This document shows, one piece after another, positions 49,513 to 58,418 of a DNA stretch of 64,000 bases; position 1 is the stretch's first letter, and each line of letters begins with the position of its first letter. A program made the translations under genes and the position numbers. The notes beneath the pieces are model-generated. The model saw nothing but the letters and a program-made list of their open reading frames with translations. It was not told the DNA's origin and searched no databases. The stretch lies in contig JABFGC010000002.1 of assembly GCA_013112685.1 (NCBI GenBank), forward strand, positions 940,902 through 1,004,901. Reading direction: 5' to 3'. Origin of the DNA: Chloroflexota bacterium (lineage in GTDB: Bacteria; Chloroflexota; Anaerolineae; Anaerolineales; Villigracilaceae).

Positions 49513-49526
49513 TCGGGGAAACGATC

Positions 49527-51956
49527 ATGCAAATTCGCGTTCTCCTGATCGAAGATTCTTCCGATGACGCCGCCTTGATCGTTCGTGAAGTTGAGCGGAA
49601 CGGGTACGAGGTGGAGTTCAAGCGAGTCGAAACCGAGGGGGAAATGCGGCTGGCTCTCGCCGAAAAAACGTGGGATGTGATCATCTGCGATTACAACCTG
49701 CCCCGCTTCACTGTGATGCGCGCCATTTCCGTTCTTCGTGAAGAAGGGTTGGACGTGCCGTTCATCATCGTTTCCGGCACGATCTCCGAGGAAAGCGCCG
49801 TTGCGGCGTTGAAGGCCGGCGCGCACGACTTTTTCATCAAGGGAAAGTACGCCGGGCTGGGACCCGCCATCCTGCGCGAAGTCCGAGACGCGGAAATCCG
49901 GCGCGACCAGCGCCGGGCGGAAGCCGCCCTGCGCCGCGGGCAGGAGCAGCTGCTTTCCCTCATTGAAAACGCCCCCGTCAGCATTGCGATGTTCGACCGC
50001 GAAATAAGATACATCGTCGCCAGCCGTCGCTGGGTGGAGGAATTCGGCGGGGGACGCCCGAGCCTGACCGGCATCCATCATTTTGATCTCCACCCCGACC
50101 TGCCGCAGCAATGGAAAGAAGCGCATCACCGCGGACTGGCGGGCGAGTCCCTGCACAACGACGATGAGATGTGGGTGCGGGCGGACGGCTCGACCTTGTG
50201 GCTTCGCTGGATGGTTGTGCCCTGGCAGGGCGCAGACGGGGAGATCGGCGGCATCATCGTCTTTGCGGAAAACATCACCGAACGCAAACGCGCCGAAAAC
50301 GCCCTGAAACGGCAGGGCGAGGAATTGCAGCAACGCAACGTCGAACTGGAACGGTTGTACCGCGCTTCGGAAGCGCTTCTCTCCGGGGCGCTGGCAGATC
50401 TCCCCAGCCTGGCTCGCACTATTGTCACCACGATGTCGCGCGAGTTTCGACAATCCAATTGCAGCCTTCTGCTTTTGAACCACGAAACGCGCCAACTGGA
50501 GCGGATCGCCGTGGAAGGACCCTCCGCACAGCAGGCGGCGCAGACGGCGTTGCGCCTGGATCAGCCTGGGTTGATCGCCAAAGCAGTCCGCAGTGGACAA
50601 GTGATCAATGTCCCGGATGTTGCGGGCGACCCAGACTACCTGCCGAATTGGAAGGCGGCGCGTTCTGAAATGGTCATCCCGTTGAAGGTCGGCGCGGACG
50701 TAATCGGCGCGCTGGATGTGCAAAGCCCCAACCCAGCCGCGTTTCGTGAAGAAGACGAACGCCTGATGACGATCTTCGCCGAACGCGCCGCGCTCGCCCT
50801 GGAGCGCACGCGCCTGAACGAGAAGACCATCAAACAACTGGAGCGCCTCGCCGCCCTGCGCGTCATTGACCTGGCGATTAGCAGCAGTTTCGATCTGTGG
50901 CTGACCCTGAACACGGTTCTCGAACAGGTGGTGGAACAGCTCGGCGTGGACGCGGCTTCGATTCTGTTGTTCAAGCCGGAAAGCGGCAGGCTGGAATTTG
51001 CCCCGGGGCGTGGATTCCGCACCCGGCGAATCGAGGCGTCCAGCGTCCGCCCGGGGGAAGGCTATGCCGGTGCGGTTGCCGTCGAGAGGCGCGTCATGCA
51101 CATTCGAAATATAAATGCGGCAAGGGATCAATTCGCGCGTCAGGGCCTCCTGGAAGGGGAGAACTTCGTATCTTATGTGGGAGTACCGTTGATCACAAAG
51201 GGCGAGTTGAAGGGCGTGCTCGAACTTTTTCACCGTTCCCCGTTGAATACCGATTCGGAATGGCTGAACTTCCTCGATTCGCTCGGCTGGCAGACCGCCA
51301 TTGCGGTGGATAACGCCATGTTGTTCGAGAAGATCCAGAGATCGAATTTCGAACTTGCCCTGGCGTATGATGCCACCATCGAGGGGTGGTCGCACGCCCT
51401 GGACTTGCGCGACAAGGAGACGGAAGGGCATACGCGGCGCGTCACCGAGATGACCTTGAAACTCGCGCGGGCAATGGGTGTGCCCGACAGCGAAATCGTC
51501 CACCTGCGACGCGGCGCCCTCCTGCACGACATCGGCAAAATGGGCGTGCCGGACAGCATCCTGCTCAAGCCGGATGCGTTGACGGAGACGGAATGGGAGA
51601 TCATGCGCAAGCACCCGCAATACGCTTATGAAATGCTCGCCTCGATTTCCTACCTGCGCCCGGCGCTGGATATTCCCTACTGTCATCACGAAAAGTGGGA
51701 TGGGACAGGCTACCCGCGCGGCTTGACCGGCACGGAAATCCCGCTGGCGGCGCGGCTCTTTGCGGTGGTGGATGTGTGGGATGCGATTTTGAGCGGACGC
51801 CCCTATCAAAAGAAATGGACGAAACGGCAAGCCCTGAAATACATCCGCGAGCAAAGCGGGAAACATTTCGACCCGCAAGTGGTCGAGGTGTTCCTGCGGG
51901 AAATCGTCGGCTCGAAGGCTGGAAAGGGTCCAGGCGGCGTCCCGAAAAATTCGTGA
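49527..51956 (+). CDS. Receiver-PAS-GAF-GAF-HD-GYP protein (c-di-GMP phosphodiesterase)
   Basis: 809 residues. Receiver 1-120 (VLLIEDSSDDAALIVREVER; aspartate in VIICDYNLPRF), PAS about 140-270, GAF about 300-440 (AVRSGQVINVPDVAGDPDYL), GAF about 470-610, HD-GYP from 630 with HDLRDKETEGHTRRVTEMTL-like sequence (HALDLRDKETEGHTRRV), LLHDIGKMGVPDSILLKP and HHEKWDGTGYPRGLTG. Expected to degrade c-di-GMP under control of phosphorylation and ligand binding. ATG 49527 begins the receiver; it follows the previous receiver gene by 14 bases. The lone PilZ gene at 52508 is a possible effector of the same signal. Confidence 0.9.
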   Translation: MQIRVLLIEDSSDDAALIVREVERNGYEVEFKRVETEGEMRLALAEKTWDVIICDYNLPRFTVMRAISVLREEGLDVPFIIVSGTISEESAVAALKAGAHDFFIKGKYAGLGPAILREVRDAEIRRDQRRAEAALRRGQEQLLSLIENAPVSIAMFDREIRYIVASRRWVEEFGGGRPSLTGIHHFDLHPDLPQQWKEAHHRGLAGESLHNDDEMWVRADGSTLWLRWMVVPWQGADGEIGGIIVFAENITERKRAENALKRQGEELQQRNVELERLYRASEALLSGALADLPSLARTIVTTMSREFRQSNCSLLLLNHETRQLERIAVEGPSAQQAAQTALRLDQPGLIAKAVRSGQVINVPDVAGDPDYLPNWKAARSEMVIPLKVGADVIGALDVQSPNPAAFREEDERLMTIFAERAALALERTRLNEKTIKQLERLAALRVIDLAISSSFDLWLTLNTVLEQVVEQLGVDAASILLFKPESGRLEFAPGRGFRTRRIEASSVRPGEGYAGAVAVERRVMHIRNINAARDQFARQGLLEGENFVSYVGVPLITKGELKGVLELFHRSPLNTDSEWLNFLDSLGWQTAIAVDNAMLFEKIQRSNFELALAYDATIEGWSHALDLRDKETEGHTRRVTEMTLKLARAMGVPDSEIVHLRRGALLHDIGKMGVPDSILLKPDALTETEWEIMRKHPQYAYEMLASISYLRPALDIPYCHHEKWDGTGYPRGLTGTEIPLAARLFAVVDVWDAILSGRPYQKKWTKRQALKYIREQSGKHFDPQVVEVFLREIVGSKAGKGPGGVPKNS

Positions 51957-51985
51957 TGGTCTTTTGGGCGGCGGCTGCCCGAAGA

Positions 51986-52291
51986 TTATGAGCGTATCGG
52001 TTCCCAAATCCCCAGCAGGGATTCGCGTTCCGTCATTCCTTCGCATTCGCGGTCCAGCGCCTCGTATTCATCCTTCCACTGCGACCGGAAGGCTTCATAA
52101 TCCCCTTTAGAGACCCACCTGTCAATGGCGAGGTAGCGGTTCGGGTCGTTTTCGTCGCGCAGAAGTTCCGTTCCGAGGTAGGCGGGACTCTTTTTGAACA
52201 ACTCCTCCCAGGTCCCGTTTGAGGCGTAGGCGGTTTCGAAATCTATCAGTTGTTCCGTCTCGACCTGGAATTCCCAGATAATGATATACAT
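51986..52291 (-). CDS. Small ABM-like (antibiotic monooxygenase fold) protein
   Basis: 101 residues: MYIIIWEFQVETEQLIDFET, YLGTELLRDENDPNRYLAID and WVSKGDYEAFRSQWKDEYEA, the pattern of dimeric alpha-beta-barrel ABM proteins. ATG 52291 has AAGGAGA upstream. Function (heme handling, quinone oxidation or none) not told by sequence. Confidence 0.75.
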   Translation of the reverse strand: MYIIIWEFQVETEQLIDFETAYASNGTWEELFKKSPAYLGTELLRDENDPNRYLAIDRWVSKGDYEAFRSQWKDEYEALDRECEGMTERESLLGIWEPIRS

Positions 52292-52507
52292 GGAAATCTC
52301 CTTGTGGCTTATGGGATATTTTACCTTGCGGGGCGGAGCGAGCGCATTGGGCGTTTGCACATTAATGTTTCCTAATCACAGCCTATTGAATTTTCCATTA
52401 AACCTAATATACTAATAAATGCAGCATATATTTTTCCACACAGCCCAACGCCACAGCCAGGCGAATGCAGACTTGTCGGTATGGTTTCGTATATTAAGGA
52501 GCATTCT

Positions 52508-52870
52508 ATGGAAATGGAGACGGAGAGACGCAGACAGAAACGCAGGCGGTTCACATATTACATGCAGGTGCTGGATGCCAGCACCCTGCAATTGATCGGT
52601 CACCTGGCGGATATCAGCCTGCTTGGGATCCGCGTGGACAGCGATAAGCCCCTGCCGGTCAACGCGAGTTACAAACTGCGGATTGACCTCACTTCGGATT
52701 TGTCGAATAAAACCTACATGATCCTGAACGGGCGCAGTAAATGGTGCGAGCTGGATAAGTTCGAGCCGAATTCATACAACGTGGGCTTTGAAGTGAACAC
52801 CCAGTCTCGTGAAGACGCTGCCATCTTCCAGCGCATGTACGAGCAGTACGGGGTGGAGATCCGCCACTAA
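52508..52870 (+). CDS. PilZ-domain c-di-GMP receptor
   Basis: 120 residues. The N-terminal RRRQKRRRF supplies the basic RxxxR switch and LADISLLGIRVDSDKPL the D/NxSxxG motif of PilZ. No other domain, so probably a free c-di-GMP binding adaptor. ATG 52508 with AAGGAG. The neighbouring HD-GYP protein fits the same second messenger. Confidence 0.82.
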   Translation: MEMETERRRQKRRRFTYYMQVLDASTLQLIGHLADISLLGIRVDSDKPLPVNASYKLRIDLTSDLSNKTYMILNGRSKWCELDKFEPNSYNVGFEVNTQSREDAAIFQRMYEQYGVEIRH

Positions 52871-52948
52871 CTCCCTCCTCAAGCGGCGAAGCGATGAAGA
52901 AACCGGGGAAGTCTTAGCAATGGACTGCCCCGGTTTGCTTACCCGCTG

Positions 52949-53338
52949 CTATTGGGAATCAATATCCGGTTGGATTTGATCGGGCCAATGCCCGACGACT
53001 ATTTTCATGATTTGATCCACGCTGACCGGTTTGATCATTACGTGGTCAGCCTGGCTCGCCAGGGATTTTGACAGGAACAGGTCGGCGGTGGCGACGATGA
53101 CAACCGCTTCCCGCCACGCTTTGTCGGCTTTGATCTGTTCCAGAATTTCGATCCCCGATGCGTACGGCAGGTGGATGTCGAGGATGATCAGGGCGGGCGC
53201 GGGGTTTACGAGCCTGGCGCGGAAATCCCTGCCCATGTCGTCAAGCTCGGCGTCGAACCCGAATTGCCGCAGGGCGGTTTGATAGATCACCCCGAGTTTG
53301 GGGTCGTCTTCGATGACGAGCGCAGTCGGATTTGTCAT
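52949..53338 (-). CDS. Single-domain response regulator
   Basis: 129 residues: ALVIEDDPKLGVIYQTALRQ, phospho-aspartate in LIILDIHLPYASGIEILEQI, AVVIVATADLFLSKSLASQA, HVMIKPVSVDQIMKIV. Overlaps the end of the 7TM kinase gene by ATGA and is almost certainly its partner. Confidence 0.88.
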   Translation of the reverse strand: MTNPTALVIEDDPKLGVIYQTALRQFGFDAELDDMGRDFRARLVNPAPALIILDIHLPYASGIEILEQIKADKAWREAVVIVATADLFLSKSLASQADHVMIKPVSVDQIMKIVVGHWPDQIQPDIDSQ

Positions 53339-55506
53339 ATCGCTTCCACTCCCGGTTTTTGAATTGGCAGGAGGACGGTGAATGTGCTTCCCCTGCCGAC
53401 CCTGCTTTTCAGTGAAATTTGACCGCCCATTAATTCGACCAGCTGTTTCGTAATGGAAAGTCCCAGCCCAGTGCCACGGTTCCTGAGGGTATGTGGGATG
53501 GTCACCTGACGGAAAGGCTCAAAAATATATTTGTAGGCTTCCTCCGGGATGCCAACGCCGGTATCGGACACTTGTATCGCCCAGTGACCCGCATCCGCCG
53601 CAAGAAAATTGACGCGCACCCCGCCGGTGCGGGTAAACTTGATCGCGTTCGCAACGAGGTTGACGAGGATTTGATGAAGCCGGTGTTCGTCGCCGTACAT
53701 CGTCTTCGGAAGTTCGGGGTCAATGAAGGTGACAAGTTCCAATCCTTTTTCCTGCGCCATCAGGGTCATTTTGGCTTCCACGCTCTGCAGCAGTGCGGAA
53801 GGGAGGAACGAGTTGATGTAGAGTTTGACGGTTTTCGCTTCGATCTGCGCTTCGTCCAGCAATTCGTTGACAAGTTTGGTCAGGTAATTTACGCTGTCCA
53901 CGATTTGCGCGGCGGCTTCCTTCTGCTGGTTTGCCAGTTCCCCGAACGCGTTGATTTTCAACAGTTCGGCGTATCCCAAAATGCCGCCCAGCGGTGTCCT
54001 CAGTTCGTGGCTGATCTTTGCCAGCAGCAGGCTTTTCAGGCGGCTGGCTTCGAGCGCTTCATCGCGGGCGAAAGCAAGGGCGTTTTGCGCGCGCTTCAAT
54101 TCGGTGATGTCGCGCGCCACTGCCTGGAAGCCGACGATGCGGTCACCCTCGCGGAGGATTTGGACGTTTTGTCCGAGCCAGAGTTCGTTTCCGTCCGTTG
54201 TGATGGCGGCAAACTCGTAATAGGTATTCGTCTCCCCGGCGACAAACTGCCGGTTGTAGAACTTCCTCAAGTCGTGGCGTTGATGCGGCGCAGCCAGTTC
54301 CAGATAATGTCTGCCCAGCACCTCCGCTTCCGACTCAAAGCCCATCAGCCGCAGGGCAATCGGGTTGGCATAGGTAAAATAGCCGTTTGCGTCGGTGCGG
54401 TAGATGATGTCGCCGGCGGATTCGACCATCTGTTTGTAGAGAGCGCGGCTTTCCAAAAGCTGGGTCTCAGCCTGTACGCGGGGGGTAATATCGGTGATGG
54501 TGACCACCCTGCCTGCAATTTCATTCCCCCGGTTGTGCAGAGGCGAGAGGCGCAGTTCGAACCATCGTTGATTTTCGCCCTCGCCGACGGTGATCTCGTC
54601 CACGGCTTCCATCACCTGCCCGTATTTTTCGACCAGTTCGGGCCACGCTGTCAGAATATCCGCCGCTCTCTGTCCAAGCACCTTTGACTCCGCCGTTTCG
54701 AGAATCCTCAACGCCGATGGGTTGATGTCCACGATGCGGTTCCTCAAATCCAGCACGATCATGCCCGAATTCATCTCGTCAATGACGGTTGCGCGAGCGA
54801 TGGGCGACAGGTCAACAAGCTGGAAACCGAATATGCCCCACGTAAAGGAAACGACGGTGACGGTGAAGGCAAAGGGCGTAAGGTCAAGATCAGGAACCGG
54901 ACTTAACCCGGAAAGATAAAGCGCGTTCCCAATCCAGGGCGCCATCACAGCCAAAAGCAGGACGACCGCCTGCCTGCGATACACCCCGCGCATCCGCCCG
55001 ACAGAACGAATCACGATCACTGTTCCGATCAGGAGCAGGATGTAGGAGTAGGCGGTGTGGATCCAAAACCAGAATCCATAACTGACGCTCAACGCAGAAA
55101 AAGAACCCGTCCGGGTGATCGCGATCTTGTCCCACACCAAGCCGTGCATTTCCGTCGTCAGCACCAGGGCGAACGTGACCGCCGGGATGATGGACATCGG
55201 CAGGATCGTACGATACGTCAGCCACTTTGCCTGGTTAGCGTGATGAAATGCGAAACCGACCCACAGGAGCGGGACAAGCACAATGCCCAGGTACTGGCTT
55301 TTCCCCCAAAACACCTTGGTCGCCAGATCCGCGCCGGCAATTTCCAACGCATAGCCAAGCGACCACTCTGTAACCGCCCAAGCCAGCAGGGTCAGCGCGA
55401 TCGCCCCCCGGTTTGCGCGCCGCGACCACGAATAGACCGCAACCCAGCCTGAAATCAGCGCCGCGAGTATCAATGGGATGACGTACGGTGAATACTGAAA
55501 CTGCAT
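53335..55506 (-). CDS. 7TM sensor histidine kinase with two PAS domains
   Basis: 723 residues. Residues 1-225 hold seven hydrophobic segments (YVIPLILAALISGWVAVYSW ... FAFTVTVVSFTWGIFGFQLV), the his-kinase N-terminal 7TM module. PAS about 235-350 and 355-480 (MVESAGDIIYRTDANGYFTY), HisKA with LAKISHELRTPLGGILGYAE, HATPase with NLVANAIKFTRTGG and GTGLGLSITKQLVELMGG. Predicted inner-membrane sensor, ligand unknown. Confidence 0.9.
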   Translation of the reverse strand: MQFQYSPYVIPLILAALISGWVAVYSWSRRANRGAIALTLLAWAVTEWSLGYALEIAGADLATKVFWGKSQYLGIVLVPLLWVGFAFHHANQAKWLTYRTILPMSIIPAVTFALVLTTEMHGLVWDKIAITRTGSFSALSVSYGFWFWIHTAYSYILLLIGTVIVIRSVGRMRGVYRRQAVVLLLAVMAPWIGNALYLSGLSPVPDLDLTPFAFTVTVVSFTWGIFGFQLVDLSPIARATVIDEMNSGMIVLDLRNRIVDINPSALRILETAESKVLGQRAADILTAWPELVEKYGQVMEAVDEITVGEGENQRWFELRLSPLHNRGNEIAGRVVTITDITPRVQAETQLLESRALYKQMVESAGDIIYRTDANGYFTYANPIALRLMGFESEAEVLGRHYLELAAPHQRHDLRKFYNRQFVAGETNTYYEFAAITTDGNELWLGQNVQILREGDRIVGFQAVARDITELKRAQNALAFARDEALEASRLKSLLLAKISHELRTPLGGILGYAELLKINAFGELANQQKEAAAQIVDSVNYLTKLVNELLDEAQIEAKTVKLYINSFLPSALLQSVEAKMTLMAQEKGLELVTFIDPELPKTMYGDEHRLHQILVNLVANAIKFTRTGGVRVNFLAADAGHWAIQVSDTGVGIPEEAYKYIFEPFRQVTIPHTLRNRGTGLGLSITKQLVELMGGQISLKSRVGRGSTFTVLLPIQKPGVEAI

Positions 55507-55713
55507 TTGGTTTCCCGAAAACCGGATTTGAAGGTCCGTACGAAGGTTGCAGTACTTTTTAGACGAACTACTTTTCGATTATAAGGTTTTTATCTTATGT
55601 GTAAAGGCGCGATTGTTCTCAAATTTGGATAATCAACGTCTATTTTTCGTTCCATTCTGACAATTCCCCGCTTCCAACCGGGCTTTTGGCTGGCTGCCCA
55701 ACCTGACATGGTT

Positions 55714-57090
55714 TTACCCTGCCAGCAGTTCATCCACCGCGTTTGCCAACTCCCGTAGGTTGCTCACCTTCAACACATTGTTGCACAGCGGCGCGTACCT
55801 GGGCATGTCGCTGTCGCCGTGCCACATGTGCGGGGGTTCGGGATTCAGCCAAATGGTGCGGGTGGCGCGGCGGGCCATCGCGGAGAAAATGTCGAGGTGC
55901 GGATCGTTGTAATTGTTGCGTCCATCGCCCACGATGAGCAGGGTCGTTCCGCTGTTCAACGTATCCATGTATTCGTTTTGAAAATCGTTCAGCGACCAGC
56001 CGAGGTCGGTGTTGTAATGTCCGCTGGGCATGCGCCACAAAACGGATGCAATCGCCTCGTCTGCGTTCGTGCCTGTGAAATCCTCCGAGATGGATTCGAG
56101 GTGGTCAATGAACGCAAAGGCGTGCGTCTTGCGCACCTGCCCTTGAAGAGCGAAGAGAAAACCCAGCATCAACTCGGAGCAAAAGCGCATCGAAGTGCTG
56201 ATGTCGCAAATCACTACGATCTTCGGCTTCTTGATACGGTCTTTGTGGCGAATCTCCATCGGCACACCGTGATACTTCAAGTTCGCGCGGATGGTCGCCT
56301 TCGGGTCGAGCCGCCCGCTCTTGGCATGTTTTTGCCGCAGGGCAATGCGAGTGCGCAGCGCGGCGGCGAGCCGTTTCACCTCATGCTGCAAGGCTTTTTT
56401 ATCCGCATCCGAAAGCGCATGGAACGGGCGGTTCATCAGGTCGTCAATCCGTTCGCCGCGCGGGCGGTCACTCATGTTTTCGGCAAGCCGCTGTCCGGCA
56501 AACTGCTGGATCTGTTCCTGCATCCCCTGCATGTTCTGCTGGATCATTTCCCGGATTTGTTCGATGCGCTCGCGGTTCATGCCCATCTGCGCGAGTTGCT
56601 CCATCAGTTCCCGCATCGCCTCGCGGACTTCGGGGAACGCCATCGCCCGCATCATGCGCTGCGCCATCCAGTTTTGATATTGGAGATTATCCGCCTGGTT
56701 CAAGCCGACCAACTGCGCCAGCGCCTCCAACTCGGACTTGGTGAGCGGTTCGCCGTTCATCAGCCTTTCCATCCGCTGACGGAGATTCTCGGCAAACTGC
56801 TTCAACGCCTCCGCCAACATCTGGATTTCTTCGGGCGTCAGATCATCCGACGGATTTCCGCCCATCAACGGCGGCTGCCCCGAGCCGAAGAAGAGTGGGA
56901 ATAACTTATCGAAGGTGGGGAGGTCTTTCGCGTCCTTGACAAGCGTGGCGCGCAGCGACAGGCGGAACTGCTCGCGGTCTTGAATCCCCATCAAGTCCAC
57001 CGCTGAAAACGCCTCGGCGGATTCCGCCAGCGACACGCGCACGCCGCTCGCGCGCAGGGCTGAGATTAGTTGTAAAATGCGGGATTCCAT
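55714..57090 (-). CDS. CoxE-like VWA-domain protein
   Basis: 458 residues. A helical N-terminal half with Q/M/E-rich stretch (MNRERIEQIREMIQQNMQGM) is followed by the VWA domain: IVVICDISTSMRFCSELMLG with the MIDAS DxSTS motif, VRKTHAFAFIDHLESIS and GTTLLIVGDGRNNYNDPHLD. CoxE-like proteins work with MoxR ATPases in metal insertion or complex maturation; the MoxR gene is upstream on the same strand. The client is unknown. Confidence 0.87.
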   Translation of the reverse strand: MESRILQLISALRASGVRVSLAESAEAFSAVDLMGIQDREQFRLSLRATLVKDAKDLPTFDKLFPLFFGSGQPPLMGGNPSDDLTPEEIQMLAEALKQFAENLRQRMERLMNGEPLTKSELEALAQLVGLNQADNLQYQNWMAQRMMRAMAFPEVREAMRELMEQLAQMGMNRERIEQIREMIQQNMQGMQEQIQQFAGQRLAENMSDRPRGERIDDLMNRPFHALSDADKKALQHEVKRLAAALRTRIALRQKHAKSGRLDPKATIRANLKYHGVPMEIRHKDRIKKPKIVVICDISTSMRFCSELMLGFLFALQGQVRKTHAFAFIDHLESISEDFTGTNADEAIASVLWRMPSGHYNTDLGWSLNDFQNEYMDTLNSGTTLLIVGDGRNNYNDPHLDIFSAMARRATRTIWLNPEPPHMWHGDSDMPRYAPLCNNVLKVSNLRELANAVDELLAG

Positions 57091-57184
57091 CGGTTGCTCG
57101 TTTTCCTCGCTGCGAAGGTAACGACATAAATGTGTTTTCTTGTTGTCCAGCGATATGCCTCGCGGCGATGTTTGATTTGATACA

Positions 57185-57367
57185 TTACTCCCCCAGGTTC
57201 AGCGCTTTCTCTGCATTTTTCCACGAAATCGTTTCTTCTTCGGCATCCTTAGCATCTTCGAGCAAAACGACAATTTGCTCCCAGGTTTCCATGTCAACCG
57301 CAGCCGCACGACTTCCATCCGGCTCCACTACAAATTTTACCGAGTTAAGGATTTCTGCAATCGTCAC
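57185..57367 (-). CDS. Small antitoxin-like protein
   Basis: 60 residues: MTIAEILNSVKFVVEPDGSR, AAAVDMETWEQIVVLLEDAK. Resembles short antitoxins of the Phd/DUF type found alone in many Chloroflexota and cyanobacteria. No toxin gene adjoins it; it sits between the MoxR and CoxE-like genes. Confidence 0.6.
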   Translation of the reverse strand: MTIAEILNSVKFVVEPDGSRAAAVDMETWEQIVVLLEDAKDAEEETISWKNAEKALNLGE

Positions 57368-57448
57368 GCTACACCTCGAAAGTTATTATAAGCCTGTCCC
57401 TGTAATTTATTGTCCACCGGCTTCATGTTTTCATAAAGCATCGGGTTC

Positions 57449-58411
57449 TTAATTGCCGGAAAACCTTCCAAGATCATCCATCGAAGGACGTTGCTTCGGA
57501 GGCGGCGGGTTGATATATTGCCGCTTCGCCTTTTGTAAATCCGCTTCGTGCTTCAACAAAACCGAAAGCGTATCCTCCAGCACGTCTTTATCCAACTGCG
57601 AAGCGTTCAACGCCACGAGCGCGTTTGCCCAGTCCAATGTCTCGCTGATGGATGGCGACTTGCGCATGTCCGCCTTGCGCAGTCGCTGCACGAATTCCAC
57701 CGCCTGCTGCGCCAGTTTGGGGTTCAGGTTCGGCACCTTCAAATGGACGACCGCGAGTTCTTCCTGCAAAGTGGGGTAATCAATGAACAGGTACAAACAG
57801 CGCCGCTTCAACGCTTCGGAAAGTTCGCGGGTGTTGTTGGAGGTCAGCACCACGAAAGGTTTGTGCTTCGCAGCGAGCGTCCCCAATTCCGGCACGGAGA
57901 CTTGAAAATCGCTCAATACTTCGAGTAAAAAGGCTTCGAACTCCGCGTCGGCGCGGTCAATTTCGTCAATCAGCAAGACCGTCGGCTTGTCGCTCAAGAT
58001 CGCCTTCAACAGCGGGCGCATTAAGAGAAAACGCTCCGAGAAAAAGACATCTTCCTCTTTTGCGAGTCTGTCCGCGGCTTCGGCGAGCGACTCCGCTTTG
58101 CCGAGGGTGTCGTTCAATTTGTCGCGCAGTAACTGGGTATAGAGCAACTGCTTGGAATACTCCCACTCGTACAATGCCTTTGACTCGTCCAGCCCCTCGT
58201 AACATTGCAGGCGGATCAATTCGCGTCCCGCCGCGCCCGCGATGGCTTTTGCCAATTCGGTCTTGCCCACGCCGGCGGGGCCTTCCGCCAGCGGCGGCTT
58301 GCCCAGTTTTTGGGCGAGGTAGACAATGGTCGTGATTTCATCCGAAGCGATGTATTTCTGCTTGTTCAATTCGGACTTCACGGTCTTGGTTGAGTCAAAG
58401 AGAGTCGTCAT
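57449..58411 (-). CDS. MoxR-family AAA+ ATPase
   Basis: 320 residues. Walker A AEGPAGVGKTELAKAIAG, Walker B PTVLLIDEIDRADAEFEAFL, sensor 1 FVVLTSNNTRELSEALKRRC, and a C-terminal lid. This is the CoxD/MoxR type of chaperone ATPase that pairs with the VWA protein encoded downstream. Cytoplasmic. Confidence 0.92.
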   Translation of the reverse strand: MTTLFDSTKTVKSELNKQKYIASDEITTIVYLAQKLGKPPLAEGPAGVGKTELAKAIAGAAGRELIRLQCYEGLDESKALYEWEYSKQLLYTQLLRDKLNDTLGKAESLAEAADRLAKEEDVFFSERFLLMRPLLKAILSDKPTVLLIDEIDRADAEFEAFLLEVLSDFQVSVPELGTLAAKHKPFVVLTSNNTRELSEALKRRCLYLFIDYPTLQEELAVVHLKVPNLNPKLAQQAVEFVQRLRKADMRKSPSISETLDWANALVALNASQLDKDVLEDTLSVLLKHEADLQKAKRQYINPPPPKQRPSMDDLGRFSGN

Positions 58412-58418
58412 GGTTTGC

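Noticed and set aside
49464..52046. 860-codon open frame on the minus strand opposite the HD-GYP gene
   Set aside because: It lacks any recognisable domain and lies fully antisense to a gene whose domains are clear; long antisense frames are expected in GC-rich DNA.
55507..55713. Possible regulatory RNA between the VWA gene and the 7TM kinase gene
   Set aside because: AT-rich stretch without a stable hairpin or promoter that I could defend.
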